From NCBI GenBank assembly GCA_020002265.1, contig CP048228.1, positions 496,001 to 560,000 of the forward strand: 64,000 nt of DNA. Reading direction: 5' to 3'. The position numbers and the translations under genes were made by a program. Every line of letters starts with the position of its first letter. Positions within the stretch are counted from its first letter, which is position 1. The notes under the pieces were generated by a model, which was given only the letters and a program-made list of their open reading frames with translations, did no database searches and was not told the DNA's origin. This document shows, piece by piece, positions 43,942 through 52,884 of this stretch. The DNA comes from Anaplasmataceae bacterium AB001_6. GTDB taxonomy: Bacteria > Pseudomonadota > Alphaproteobacteria > Rickettsiales > Anaplasmataceae.

Positions 43942-45234
43942 ATGAATAGCATTTTAAAGATTATTATTTTTATATCTTTTTTTATTTTATTAGTGCATTA
44001 TAATAATTCTCATTTTATTTTTCAATATAATACCTTTTATCTAAAAATAGATAGTATTCTTTTTGTTTTTACGCTAATAGCCGCGTTATATTTTATAGTT
44101 AAGATTAGTAATCGGATATTTTTAATACGTAACATAGATAATGCTAAATTATCTGCTCTTATTAATGAGGTTATAAAAGCTGATTATTCATCAGAATCAA
44201 ATAATAAGAAAATAAGTAAAATATTTGAGAAAAATAAAAAAATACTCTCATTTTATGGTTATTATCAAAATTTAAAAGATCTATTGGATTTCAAATTAAT
44301 TTTATCAGAAGATAATAATCAATCTTTGAATTCTTTCTGTAATGAAATTGCGATAGGCAATAAAAAGTATGATATTTTAATTTCAAAAGTTCTTTTTGAA
44401 TATATAAAAGATAATGAAAGCACTGTTAGTAGAGAACATTATCAAATTCTAATTCATCTCTTAAAAAATGTTAATATATACGATAAAAAGGATAAATACG
44501 AGGCGACCGTTTTATTTCTTTTTGCTATTTTGCATAATGAAAAGGATATAAATTATGAAGAATTTTTTTCTAAAATATGTGAATCTGTGAAATATATAAT
44601 TCAATCAAAGATTTTTTACAGCAAAAAAATGCTTTATATATCTAATTATAAAGCAATTAATCAAAAATATGTTATATTTCTAGCATTTTATTCAATGATT
44701 AAATTAATTACTGAAAATGATTTAATGAATGAAAAAATTAATTACTTTTCTACCAATAAAACAATAGATATAAAATTTGCTTTACGAATTTTAAAAGACA
44801 TGATGAATGTCATGAAAAAGAGTTTTTTTGATGAACAAAGTAATAATGAAATATTGAATTTAATAGCTTCGACAATTTTAATTTCTGAAAAATTCTTTCT
44901 AAGATCTAATCAAAAGAAGAAATATTTTAATTTGTTGAAAGATTATATTACGAATTGTTCCAGATTCTTTAATTATAATATTGTTTTTCAATATATTAGA
45001 TATTGCTCAATTTTGAATATTGATAATAGCAGTAATAACTCTTCATTTCATTTTTTAACAAGATTTTTTTCTAACGATTATAAATATAAAATACTAATTT
45101 GTTATTTAATTTTAGATAATAGCGCTATAAAAAATTGTTTTAAGAAAGAAGATCTTTGGAAAGAATTATTATCTAAAAAATCTATAGATAGTGATGATAT
45201 AAAATTCTTATTACAAATTCTACATAAATCTTAG
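43942..45234 (+). CDS. HemY-like membrane protein
   Basis: A 430-aa protein with two N-terminal membrane helices (about 5-22 and 38-58) enclosing FIFQYNTFYLKIDSI, a layout typical of HemY (pattern: helix, short beta hairpin, helix, then basic residues). The remainder is all helical and Lys/Asn-rich, consistent with degenerate TPR-like repeats. HemY proteins are linked genetically to tetrapyrrole synthesis, but their biochemical role is unclear. It is paired with the preceding membrane coiled-coil gene. Subfamily assignment rests on topology and order. Confidence 0.5.
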   Translation: MNSILKIIIFISFFILLVHYNNSHFIFQYNTFYLKIDSILFVFTLIAALYFIVKISNRIFLIRNIDNAKLSALINEVIKADYSSESNNKKISKIFEKNKKILSFYGYYQNLKDLLDFKLILSEDNNQSLNSFCNEIAIGNKKYDILISKVLFEYIKDNESTVSREHYQILIHLLKNVNIYDKKDKYEATVLFLFAILHNEKDINYEEFFSKICESVKYIIQSKIFYSKKMLYISNYKAINQKYVIFLAFYSMIKLITENDLMNEKINYFSTNKTIDIKFALRILKDMMNVMKKSFFDEQSNNEILNLIASTILISEKFFLRSNQKKKYFNLLKDYITNCSRFFNYNIVFQYIRYCSILNIDNSSNNSSFHFLTRFFSNDYKYKILICYLILDNSAIKNCFKKEDLWKELLSKKSIDSDDIKFLLQILHKS

Positions 45235-45506
45235 GAAATTTAAGCTGCATAGGAAAAATCAATATTATTTAAATTACATAATATATATTATGGAAAAAAC
45301 AAATTATAAATAAATAATATCTATAGCTAAATTAATAAATTATACAAAAAAACAAGCATCTTAGTTAAAGTTATTCTTTAATTACTATATATAAATATAA
45401 AGCATTACTTTACTTTAACTTTATTATAATAAATTATTACAATTTTGCCTTTAAGATTTTAAATATTTAGCATAGTATATAATTATGTTTATACTTATCA
45501 CGGATC

Positions 45507-45956
45507 ATGACAGTTTTTTCTTATAATAAAAAAATTGGTTTTAATTATGAGTTAAAAAATTCTATAGAAGCTGGGATATGTTTAAAAGGCTCTGAAGTTA
45601 AATCAATAAAAAAAAATTCTGTTAACATAAGCAATGCATATATATATGAAAAAAATGAAGAGCTATTCATAAAAAATCTTTACATTAAAAAATATCAATT
45701 TTCTTCTGACGCTTGTAATCATATTCCTGAAAGAGAAAGAAAAATTTTGATAAAGAAAAAAGATATTTTAAAGATGATTGGAAAAATTAAAGAAAAAAAT
45801 TTAACTATAGTACCTAAGAAGATATATTCAAACCCCAAAGGTCTGATAAAAATTGAAATTTGCTTAGCAAAAGGAAAAAATAAACGTGATAAAAGAGAAG
45901 AAAAAAAACAAAAAGAATGGAATATAAGAAAGGATAAAATAATGAAAAATTTATGA
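45507..45956 (+). CDS. smpB: SsrA-binding protein SmpB
   Basis: Binds tmRNA and brings it to stalled ribosomes. The 149-aa OB-fold protein has NKKIGFNYELKNSIEAGICL, KGSEVKSIKKNSVNISNAY, an HIPERERKILI segment where the family has HxPxRxRKLLL, and the basic tail KGKNKRDKREEKKQKEW. Length is normal. No tmRNA gene was seen nearby; the 272-bp gap upstream holds nothing I can identify. It is convergent with cysS, with only six bases between. Confidence 0.95.
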   Translation: MTVFSYNKKIGFNYELKNSIEAGICLKGSEVKSIKKNSVNISNAYIYEKNEELFIKNLYIKKYQFSSDACNHIPERERKILIKKKDILKMIGKIKEKNLTIVPKKIYSNPKGLIKIEICLAKGKNKRDKREEKKQKEWNIRKDKIMKNL

Positions 45957-45962
45957 TGATTG

Positions 45963-47366
45963 TTATTTGATTTTTCTTATATACCATTTAATTTGATCAT
46001 TATGCCCTTCTTCTATTGATATACCTAAATTATACAGTTGATGAGTTAATACATCAGTTTCTTTGAACATTTTCTTTTTTTTATAGAAAGATCTTAGCTG
46101 TATTTTATCTTCAATATCTTTGATGTAAGATTGATTTCTATATTCAGGTATTGATGTATATTGCATGCCTAAAATATCTAGTATTATATTCAAAGTGTAT
46201 AATATATCGTATATGTTATTTTTATTTTTTGATATTTCAGAAATAAATTTGAAAATTGCGCTAAATACTTGAGGTGTTTTTATATCATCGTACATGATAT
46301 TTAAAATATCTCTCAATATATCTTTTAATATACAACATTTATTTTTATCAATGCATGAAAATTTACTTTTATCATACACAAGATAAATTTTTTGCATGGA
46401 TTTTTTTGCATAATCAATTAATGATGCATTCCAAATTAGAGGTTTCCTATAATGAGTAGATAATAAAGCATATCTTACAAAAAAACCGCTTATATCATTT
46501 AGCATTAATTCATTTATTGTTACAATATTTTTTAATGATTTACTCATTTTTATTCCGTCTACTGTAACAAAGCCATTATGAACCCAATATTGCGCAAATT
46601 GGCTACGACCATTAGCACAAATACTTTGAGCAATCTCATTTTCATGATGAGGAAATTGTAAATCAATACCTCCTCCATGGATATCAAACGATTTCCCAAG
46701 GTATTTTGTGCTCATTGCGGAACATTCAATATGCCATCCTGGCCTACCTTTACCCCAAGGACTATCCCAATAAAAATGATCACTGAGATCATCTATTTTT
46801 TTCCATAAAGCAAAATCATTAATATTTTTTTTATCTTCTTTATTGATGATTCTTACATTTTTTTTTAAATCTTCGATTCTCTTTCCAGATAAATCTCCAT
46901 AATTTGAAAATTTTTTTATATTAAAATAAACATTTCCTGAAGAAGTTATATATGCAAACCCTTTTTCAATCAATGTCTGTATCATATTTATGATATCAGG
47001 TATATGAGCAACGGCCTGTGGCTGTATATTAGGATTGATACAATTCAAATATCGACAATTATCTAAAAATATTTTCAAATACTTATCTGATATATATTCA
47101 ATACTTTTATTATCTTGAGTAGCTTTTGCTACTATTTTATCATCGACATCTGTTATATTTCGTACATAACAAACTTTGTCTTTACCGTATTTATGGCGAA
47201 GAATTCTATATAAAACATCATATATAACTGTCGATCTTGCATTACCTATATGGGGATAATCATATACTGTAGGACCACAAACATACATTCTGACATTTTC
47301 ATCATCTATGGGTTCAAATAGTTTTTTTTTCTTGACTAAAGAATCATAAAGATAAATATCTTCCAT
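45963..47366 (-). CDS. cysS: Cysteinyl-tRNA synthetase
   Basis: Class I aminoacyl-tRNA synthetase, 467 aa. It has the zinc ligand Cys in [18 protein letters not shown] (HIGN form of the HIGH motif, near residues 29-46), [10 protein letters not shown] with another zinc ligand, [10 protein letters not shown], and KMSKSLKN near residue 274. The anticodon-binding region follows. It is shortly upstream of a 132-aa unknown on the same strand (34 bases between), and the two may be co-transcribed. Confidence 0.96.
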   Translation of the reverse strand: MEDIYLYDSLVKKKKLFEPIDDENVRMYVCGPTVYDYPHIGNARSTVIYDVLYRILRHKYGKDKVCYVRNITDVDDKIVAKATQDNKSIEYISDKYLKIFLDNCRYLNCINPNIQPQAVAHIPDIINMIQTLIEKGFAYITSSGNVYFNIKKFSNYGDLSGKRIEDLKKNVRIINKEDKKNINDFALWKKIDDLSDHFYWDSPWGKGRPGWHIECSAMSTKYLGKSFDIHGGGIDLQFPHHENEIAQSICANGRSQFAQYWVHNGFVTVDGIKMSKSLKNIVTINELMLNDISGFFVRYALLSTHYRKPLIWNASLIDYAKKSMQKIYLVYDKSKFSCIDKNKCCILKDILRDILNIMYDDIKTPQVFSAIFKFISEISKNKNNIYDILYTLNIILDILGMQYTSIPEYRNQSYIKDIEDKIQLRSFYKKKKMFKETDVLTHQLYNLGISIEEGHNDQIKWYIRKIK

Positions 47367-47400
47367 TCAAAAATATACCTTTCTGGATCATTTAATAAAT

Positions 47401-47799
47401 TTAATCCTCTATATCATACATTTTTTTTATTTCATTTACAATTTCTTTTCCAGGCTCTTCACCCCAACCAGATTTTTTAATCTCACCGTATAAACTAACA
47501 TCTAATGATCCTGTTTTGACAGCTTCCAAAAATGCCCTTTTTTTAGAGGGAAATACCCATACATAGTGCCATGCTGGTTGACCCTTATCTTTCCCCTTTA
47601 CTAAATATAATAAATCTTTACGCTTTTTTTGCGCTAAGAATGCTTGATTTTTATTTTCTTCAGATTTTGTATCATTACCAGTTCCTTTTTGCACCTTTTT
47701 GAAATCATCCTTTTTATCATTTTTTGCAAATTTTTTTATAATTGGATTGTTATTTTTCTTAAACCTTTCAGCAAAAGACTTTTTATTTCCATCATTCAT
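47401..47799 (-). CDS. Small basic protein of unknown function
   Basis: A 132-aa protein in two parts. Residues 1-60 are very Lys/Asn-rich and probably disordered. Residues 60-130 look folded and conserved: RKDLLYLVKGKDKGQPAWHY, VFPSKKRAFLEAVKTGSLDV and YGEIKKSGWGEEPGKEIV. It has no signal peptide, Cys or membrane segment. I do not recognise a characterised family. It sits between cysS and the ferredoxin gene on the same strand, 27 bases after the latter's stop. Confidence 0.75.
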   Translation of the reverse strand: MNDGNKKSFAERFKKNNNPIIKKFAKNDKKDDFKKVQKGTGNDTKSEENKNQAFLAQKKRKDLLYLVKGKDKGQPAWHYVWVFPSKKRAFLEAVKTGSLDVSLYGEIKKSGWGEEPGKEIVNEIKKMYDIED

Positions 47800-47826
47800 C
47801 TAATCTTCCCTCATCACTTATATTAT

Positions 47827-48219
47827 TTAAATTAACATATCTTTATTTTCAATTTTTTGATACTTTTCAGCAGTCTCTAAAGGTTCCCTCTTTTCTGTTA
47901 TATTACGCTTTCTTTTCGCTATTTCAACGTTTACATTATGCATTTTAAGAACATAACGTTGTTTTTTTGTTAATTTTTCATTATTTTTATCATCTTTGGC
48001 CATTTGCAATATGTCATCAATATTAAGATTGTCAAATGTATCTGTATCAGAATAAATAGCATTTATAGGACATTGTCCCACGCAAGCACCGCAATCTATA
48101 CACTCTTCTGGGTCAATAGCTAACATTTCATGATTTTCATAAAAACAATCAACTGGACATACTTCAACACAATCAGTATATTTACACCTTATGCATTTTG
48201 AACCAACAAGATGTGTCAT
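47827..48219 (-). CDS. fdxA: 7Fe ferredoxin, FdxA type
   Basis: Electron carrier with one [3Fe-4S] and one [4Fe-4S] cluster. The N-terminal 60 residues contain [19 protein letters not shown] and [19 protein letters not shown], which carry the cluster ligands of the Azotobacter FdI/FdxA class. A Lys/Glu-rich tail of about 60 residues follows and extends the protein to 130 aa. The start at 48219 places Thr-His at the N-terminus as in homologues. The thioredoxin gene is divergent. Confidence 0.94.
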   Translation of the reverse strand: MTHLVGSKCIRCKYTDCVEVCPVDCFYENHEMLAIDPEECIDCGACVGQCPINAIYSDTDTFDNLNIDDILQMAKDDKNNEKLTKKQRYVLKMHNVNVEIAKRKRNITEKREPLETAEKYQKIENKDMLI

Positions 48220-48264
48220 AAAAAATACTTATCAAAAAATAATACATTATATCTATATAATGCA

Positions 48265-48293
48265 TTGTTAACAACTTAAAAACTGATTATAAT
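48265..48293 (+). promoter_or_regulatory. Probable sigma70 promoter of the thioredoxin gene
   Basis: TTGTTA at 48265-48270 and a perfect TATAAT at 48288-48293 with a 17-bp spacer, 70 bases before the ATG. Confidence 0.6.
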
Positions 48294-48362
48294 AAGGCTG
48301 CGGTGATTGTTTTTTGTTTACCCTTTGTTTTATCTAGTGAAATAATTTTTATTTAAAATATT

Positions 48363-48701
48363 ATGTCAGAATATGTTAAATTTTTAAGCAATCAAGAAGA
48401 TGGTGAATTGATATCTAATATATCCAGCAGTGCTGTAATTAAGATTTCTGCAGAATGGTGTGCTCCTTGTCAATCTTATAAACCCGTATTTGCCAAATTT
48501 GCGAGTGAATATACAAATATTGATTTTTATGATGTTGATATCTCGTTGTCAAAATATTTATCAGATAAATTTGATGTAAATATCATGTCTGTTCCTTTTT
48601 TTATTTTTGTTAAGAATGGAACTAAAGTAATGGAAAAGGTTGGTTCAATAAAACCTGATCAATTTGTTCAATATATTAAAATTCTAACTATTGAAAAATA
48701 G
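48363..48701 (+). CDS. Thioredoxin-like protein with a WCAPC active site
   Basis: A 112-aa thioredoxin fold without a signal peptide, hence cytoplasmic. The active site is SAEWCAPCQSYKP near residues 31-43, with Ala instead of the Gly of canonical WCGPC. The cis-Pro loop is VNIMSVPFFIFVKNG. The change at the second position of the CxxC is expected to alter redox potential, but by how much cannot be said from sequence. The 3' end overlaps the convergent tatD gene by 18 bases. Confidence 0.9.
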   Translation: MSEYVKFLSNQEDGELISNISSSAVIKISAEWCAPCQSYKPVFAKFASEYTNIDFYDVDISLSKYLSDKFDVNIMSVPFFIFVKNGTKVMEKVGSIKPDQFVQYIKILTIEK

Positions 48702-49466
48702 TGAATTAAAATTATCCTCTACTGCTTTTTTAATCTTGTTATTCTTAAGTTCTTGTTCTAGAAATTCTACTATATGTTTTACATATCCTGGTTTATTAAT
48801 TTTACCTCGCATTGGAACTGGAGATAAATAAGGGGCATCTGTTTCTGTAAGCATTTTATCGATAGGTACCTTTTTTTTAGCTATTTTAGCTATATCTTTA
48901 GCATTTTTGAAAGTTATTATCCCAGAGAATGATATATACATGTTCATATTTAGAGCTGAAGTGCATAATTTATCTGAAGAAGCAAAACTATGTAATACTG
49001 CTTTAAATTTACCTTTAGCATACTCTTCTTCTAGAATTTTTATCATCATTTCATCGCATTCTCTGGAGTGTATGATAACTGGTAAATTAGTATTTCTAGC
49101 AATATCTATGTGTGTTATAAAAAATTTTTTTTGCAATTCTGGATCTGTATGATTTTTATAGAAATCTAACCCTGTTTCTCCGATAGCAATTATTTTTTTA
49201 TTATCTAGTATACAATTTTCCATCTCGTGTTTTAGTCTTGATAGATCTATTTCAGAAGAGACATTATTAGGATGAATACCTATGGAACTATATATAAAAT
49301 CATATTTATTTGCTATAGAAGACATGTATGTTATTTCATTCATATTAGTACATACATTCAATATTTTTTTTACACCAATTTTTTTTGCATCTAAAATAAT
49401 GTCATCTATTTCATCTTTTTTGAAAAAATGTAGGTGGCAATGCGAATCTATTAAATTATCAGGCAT
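48684..49466 (-). CDS. tatD: TatD family metal-dependent hydrolase
   Basis: A 260-aa TIM-barrel phosphoesterase or DNase. Metal ligands are visible in IDSHCHLHFF (residues 6-15), AIGETGLDFYKN (Glu near 97), PVIIHSRECDEMM, and LTETDAPYLSPVPMRGK near 206-222. Length is normal. It shares its terminal 18 bases with the thioredoxin gene on the other strand and starts 15 bases after the dapD stop on the same strand, so dapD-tatD is probably one transcript. Confidence 0.94.
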   Translation of the reverse strand: MPDNLIDSHCHLHFFKKDEIDDIILDAKKIGVKKILNVCTNMNEITYMSSIANKYDFIYSSIGIHPNNVSSEIDLSRLKHEMENCILDNKKIIAIGETGLDFYKNHTDPELQKKFFITHIDIARNTNLPVIIHSRECDEMMIKILEEEYAKGKFKAVLHSFASSDKLCTSALNMNMYISFSGIITFKNAKDIAKIAKKKVPIDKMLTETDAPYLSPVPMRGKINKPGYVKHIVEFLEQELKNNKIKKAVEDNFNSLFFNS

Positions 49467-49481
49467 ATATAATTATATTTA

Positions 49482-50243
49482 TTATTTTCGTAAATCATAA
49501 TTTATTGATGTTTTGCTCTTAGTATTTTCATCAATGTTTTTTATTATTAATGCACAAGAAATTGCATAATTAGTATTTTTATATTTATAAGTTCCTGGTA
49601 CCACTAAAGATTTTTCTGGTATCTCTCCTTGATAAATTACATCACTGTTTATATCTATAATTTTAGTCGATGAAGTTAAATTTACTCCTGATGATATAAC
49701 AGATTTTTTTCTAACAATTATTCCTTCTGCAATTTGCACCCTACCTCCTATAAATACATCATCTTCAATTATTACAGGGTTGTTATTTAATGGTTCTAAA
49801 ACACCGCCTATACCAACACCAGCGGATATATGACATCTTTTACCTATTTGCGCACAACTACCTATGCTAGCCCATGTATCTATCATTGTATCATCATCTA
49901 TATATGCTCCAATATTAATAAAAGATTTCATTAATACTACATTTCTTCCAATATAAGATCCCTTTCGTGCAAGGCATCCTGGAATAACTCTGATATTATA
50001 TTTTTGAAAATCTTCTTCTGTCCATTTAGTAAATTTTAGATCACACTTATCATAAGAATTCTCATCAATTTTATATGATTTTGAAAATTTCAGATAATCC
50101 AGGATAGCTTTTTTATATTGAATATTGACTAAGTATTTGCTTTCTGTTTTTTCTACTATTCTGATTTTACCTTGGTCTAACAACTCTATTATCGTCTGAT
50201 AATTTATATTTAGAGAATTTTCATTTTCTATTTGAGTATTCAT
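49482..50243 (-). CDS. dapD: Tetrahydrodipicolinate N-succinyltransferase DapD
   Basis: Succinylates tetrahydrodipicolinate in lysine/meso-DAP synthesis. The 253-aa protein ends in a left-handed beta helix built of hexapeptide repeats (IGRNVVLMKSFINIGAYID, IGSCAQIGKRCHISAGVGIG, GVLEPLNNNPVIIEDDVFIG). VIPGCLARKGSYIG matches the usual RxVPGxxxRxGAxI segment. It is slightly short of the family's 270-285 because of a trimmed N-terminus. With asd it indicates that diaminopimelate is still made. Confidence 0.94.
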   Translation of the reverse strand: MNTQIENENSLNINYQTIIELLDQGKIRIVEKTESKYLVNIQYKKAILDYLKFSKSYKIDENSYDKCDLKFTKWTEEDFQKYNIRVIPGCLARKGSYIGRNVVLMKSFINIGAYIDDDTMIDTWASIGSCAQIGKRCHISAGVGIGGVLEPLNNNPVIIEDDVFIGGRVQIAEGIIVRKKSVISSGVNLTSSTKIIDINSDVIYQGEIPEKSLVVPGTYKYKNTNYAISCALIIKNIDENTKSKTSINYDLRK

Positions 50244-50320
50244 TGCTTTTTCAATTTACTACTTATTAGCAATAATCATACAAATATCATTCATACATTG
50301 CAAACGTTACTCTTATTAGA

Positions 50321-51370
50321 ATGGTTGATGAACATAGTAAGACAGAAAAGCCCACAAAATTTAGGTTAAAAGAGGAGAGAAAAAAAGGAAATGTACCATT
50401 TTCCAAAGAATTATCTTTAGGAATGATGATACTTATCTATTCTATTATTATATATTTCTTTTTACGGCACATAGTAGATCATATTATTGTTTTATTAAGA
50501 AGTATAATAGAATTTAGCTATATGGTGGATCAGATAGATATAAGATATTTGGTTTTTGATATTTTTGCACAAATATTTAGTATTTTGCTTTTTCCATTAT
50601 GTTTATTATTTATTTTCGGTTTGTTTGGTGGATTTGTACAGAATGGTTTTGTTTTTTCATTTCATAATTTAAAACCCAAGCTAAAAAAATTATCTCTTAA
50701 AGAAGGGGTATCTCGGCTATTTTCTAAAGAATCATTGAAAAATACTATTATATCAGTAATAAAAATAGCATTCTTGTCAGTAATACTTTATCTTTCTATT
50801 AAAAATCAATTACCATTATTATTTAACATTAGCTCTAGTCTATATATTAACGATAATTTATCGTTGCTGTCGTTAAGTATAAAAAAAATGATGCTGTATA
50901 TAGTATATTTTATGATTTTTACTTCAATTGTAGACCTTATTATTACTAGAAAATTATATGTTGATAAACTTAAAATGTCCAAAAAAGAGATAAAAGATGA
51001 ATTAAAGAGACAAGAAGGTGATCCAAAAATTAAATTGAAGTTAAAAAATAAGCAAAAAAAGCTAATTAATGAAATAATAAAAAGTATAGGATCCGCAGAT
51101 TTTATAGTTGTGAATCCAGAGCACTATGCAGTAGCTTTAAAATATGATAGTGAAAAAATGTATGCACCACGAATAGTGTTAAAAGGAATTGATCAAACTG
51201 CTCTGATTATAAAAAATTTAGCAATAAATAAAAATATACCAATATTTGAAGATAAAAAGCTAGCGCGTGCATTATATGATAACACTAAAATTGGCGAATA
51301 TATCCCAGAAGAATACTACATCGCTATAGCCAAGATAATCAGATCAATAAAGAAGTATCAAGAAATATAG
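50321..51370 (+). CDS. flhB: Flagellar export apparatus protein FlhB
   Basis: Inner-membrane component of the flagellar type III export gate that switches substrate specificity. The 349-aa protein starts with KTEKPTKFRLKEERKKGNVPFSKEL, has four membrane segments, a basic linker (KDELKRQEGDPKIK), and the autocleavage domain. The cleavage site reads NPEH (in VVNPEHYAVALKY, near residue 265) where NPTH is usual; the Asn, Pro and His needed for cleavage remain. A type III secretion paralogue is less likely given the flagellin at 0.6-4.5 kb. No other flagellar gene is adjacent. Confidence 0.9.
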   Translation: MVDEHSKTEKPTKFRLKEERKKGNVPFSKELSLGMMILIYSIIIYFFLRHIVDHIIVLLRSIIEFSYMVDQIDIRYLVFDIFAQIFSILLFPLCLLFIFGLFGGFVQNGFVFSFHNLKPKLKKLSLKEGVSRLFSKESLKNTIISVIKIAFLSVILYLSIKNQLPLLFNISSSLYINDNLSLLSLSIKKMMLYIVYFMIFTSIVDLIITRKLYVDKLKMSKKEIKDELKRQEGDPKIKLKLKNKQKKLINEIIKSIGSADFIVVNPEHYAVALKYDSEKMYAPRIVLKGIDQTALIIKNLAINKNIPIFEDKKLARALYDNTKIGEYIPEEYYIAIAKIIRSIKKYQEI

Positions 51371-51380
51371 TGTTATCTAT

Positions 51381-51959
51381 CTATACAATATTTTCATTAA
51401 GAAAAGACATCAAATCTTCTGTACTTTCTGCTGCTTTAAAAGATATCAATTTTCCATTTGGTGCTAATAAATATATAAATACAGAATGGTTTATATCTTC
51501 AGGTTCATCAACATTATCCATGACAAAAACTTTATAATTATTTCTCATAGCTAATATATTTTCTTTACTACCTGTTAGCATTTCTATTTTATTTGTATAA
51601 TTTTTCTGGTATTTTTTCAGTACTTCGGGAGTGTCATGATCAGGATCAACTGTTACAAATAAACCTATTAATTTATTATTTTTTATCTTATTTAAGGCTT
51701 CTGTCATCATATCTAGATGAAAAGGACATATTTGCTTACATCTACTAAATCCAAAATATAAGATAACGTATTTCCCCAAATAAGTATTGTCTGTTACTAC
51801 CGCTTCATCTTGATTAATAAGACTAAAAGAACCCCCAATTTTTGTCATATTATTCACTGAATATTTATCTTTTTTTATGTCATTAACATAAAAATAAACT
51901 GCAATAAAGGCAGATATAATAAAAGAAAGAGATATTAAATACTTACTGATTTTTGACAT
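51381..51959 (-). CDS. SCO1/SenC family copper protein
   Basis: A 192-aa membrane-anchored thioredoxin-like protein that helps insert copper into cytochrome oxidase subunit II. An N-terminal helix (about 7-25) anchors it. Copper ligands are the CxxxC pair in SRCKQICPFHLDMM (near 75-88) and the His in HSVFIYLLAPNGK (near 159). FVTVDPDHDTPEVLKKY is also diagnostic. It fits with ctaE at 28.4 kb. It is convergent with flhB, with 10 bases between the stops. Confidence 0.93.
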   Translation of the reverse strand: MSKISKYLISLSFIISAFIAVYFYVNDIKKDKYSVNNMTKIGGSFSLINQDEAVVTDNTYLGKYVILYFGFSRCKQICPFHLDMMTEALNKIKNNKLIGLFVTVDPDHDTPEVLKKYQKNYTNKIEMLTGSKENILAMRNNYKVFVMDNVDEPEDINHSVFIYLLAPNGKLISFKAAESTEDLMSFLNENIV

Positions 51960-51986
51960 AAAGACAACTCAAAACACATAGTGTCA

Positions 51987-52730
51987 TCATATCATAATTT
52001 TTTTTACAATAGTAGTATAATATTTACTTATTAAGTCTTTATTATATTCATAGCATAAATTATTGCTTTCTCTTATTTCAATTGAATAAGGAACTCTTTG
52101 TATGATATTTTTGTTTTTTTCATTATTTAAGTAATTATTTTTTATCATATCGTATTTTTCATGGCATAAATTTTCTACTATTCCAAGATTTTTTACGTTA
52201 AATAATTCCAATAAACGTTTTGTTTTATTTATTCCTATATAGGATATATTATCTTGGGTTGCAATTAATATGCATCCGTCTAACATATATTCCGACATTA
52301 AAGTTATTAATATATCGCCCGTTCCCGGGGGAGTATCTATAATTAGAATTTCAACATTTTGCCAATATATTTCATCTAATAATTTTTTAATGAATTTTGA
52401 AAGCATCGGGCCTCTCCATAAAACTGCATCATTTGTATCATCAATAAAATTTGCAACTGAAATGAAATTTATATTTTTATACACTATGGGCATAAACAGT
52501 TTATGTTTATCAGAGAATTTTACTATTTGCTTTTTATCTTCTAGAAAATGAGTAATGGTTGAGCCATATATGTCAGCATCTATTATTCCTATTTTATATC
52601 CTTGATCTGTCATATTTCTTGCTAAATTCAGAGCAGTTGTTGATTTTCCTACTCCTCCTTTCCCTGAAGCTACAACAAATATCTTTTTTATGTTAGGATT
52701 CAGTGTTTTTAAATTTTTTTTTTCTTTCAT
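51987..52730 (-). CDS. Mrp/ApbC-type P-loop ATPase without CxxC
   Basis: A 247-aa member of the Mrp/NBP35 iron-sulfur carrier family. It has the deviant Walker A VASGKGGVGKSTTALNLA near residues 20-37, GIIDADIYGSTITHFL, and LIIDTPPGTGDILIT near 123-137. Two family features are missing: the N-terminal MIP18-like domain and the C-terminal CxxC that bridges the Fe-S cluster between subunits; the segment after GIVENL holds only one Cys. The frame is intact. Fe-S transfer by the usual dimeric site is therefore doubtful. Confidence 0.85.
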   Translation of the reverse strand: MKEKKNLKTLNPNIKKIFVVASGKGGVGKSTTALNLARNMTDQGYKIGIIDADIYGSTITHFLEDKKQIVKFSDKHKLFMPIVYKNINFISVANFIDDTNDAVLWRGPMLSKFIKKLLDEIYWQNVEILIIDTPPGTGDILITLMSEYMLDGCILIATQDNISYIGINKTKRLLELFNVKNLGIVENLCHEKYDMIKNNYLNNEKNKNIIQRVPYSIEIRESNNLCYEYNKDLISKYYTTIVKKIMI

Positions 52731-52884
52731 ATTTTTTTTATTTTTTTATCTATTATAAGTGAGCTTAATTAAGATTTTTTTTCTGATGTAAAGATGATTG
52801 AGTAATTATTTTGCTTGATTATAAAACATTGTTGTTATAACTCTTATTTTACATTTCTTCAATTTTTTATTTTTATGAACTTTA

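Noticed and set aside
45235-45506. Possible small RNA or tRNA in the gap before smpB
   Set aside because: No cloverleaf, tmRNA-like ends or stable GC-containing hairpin could be found; the stretch is almost pure A/T.
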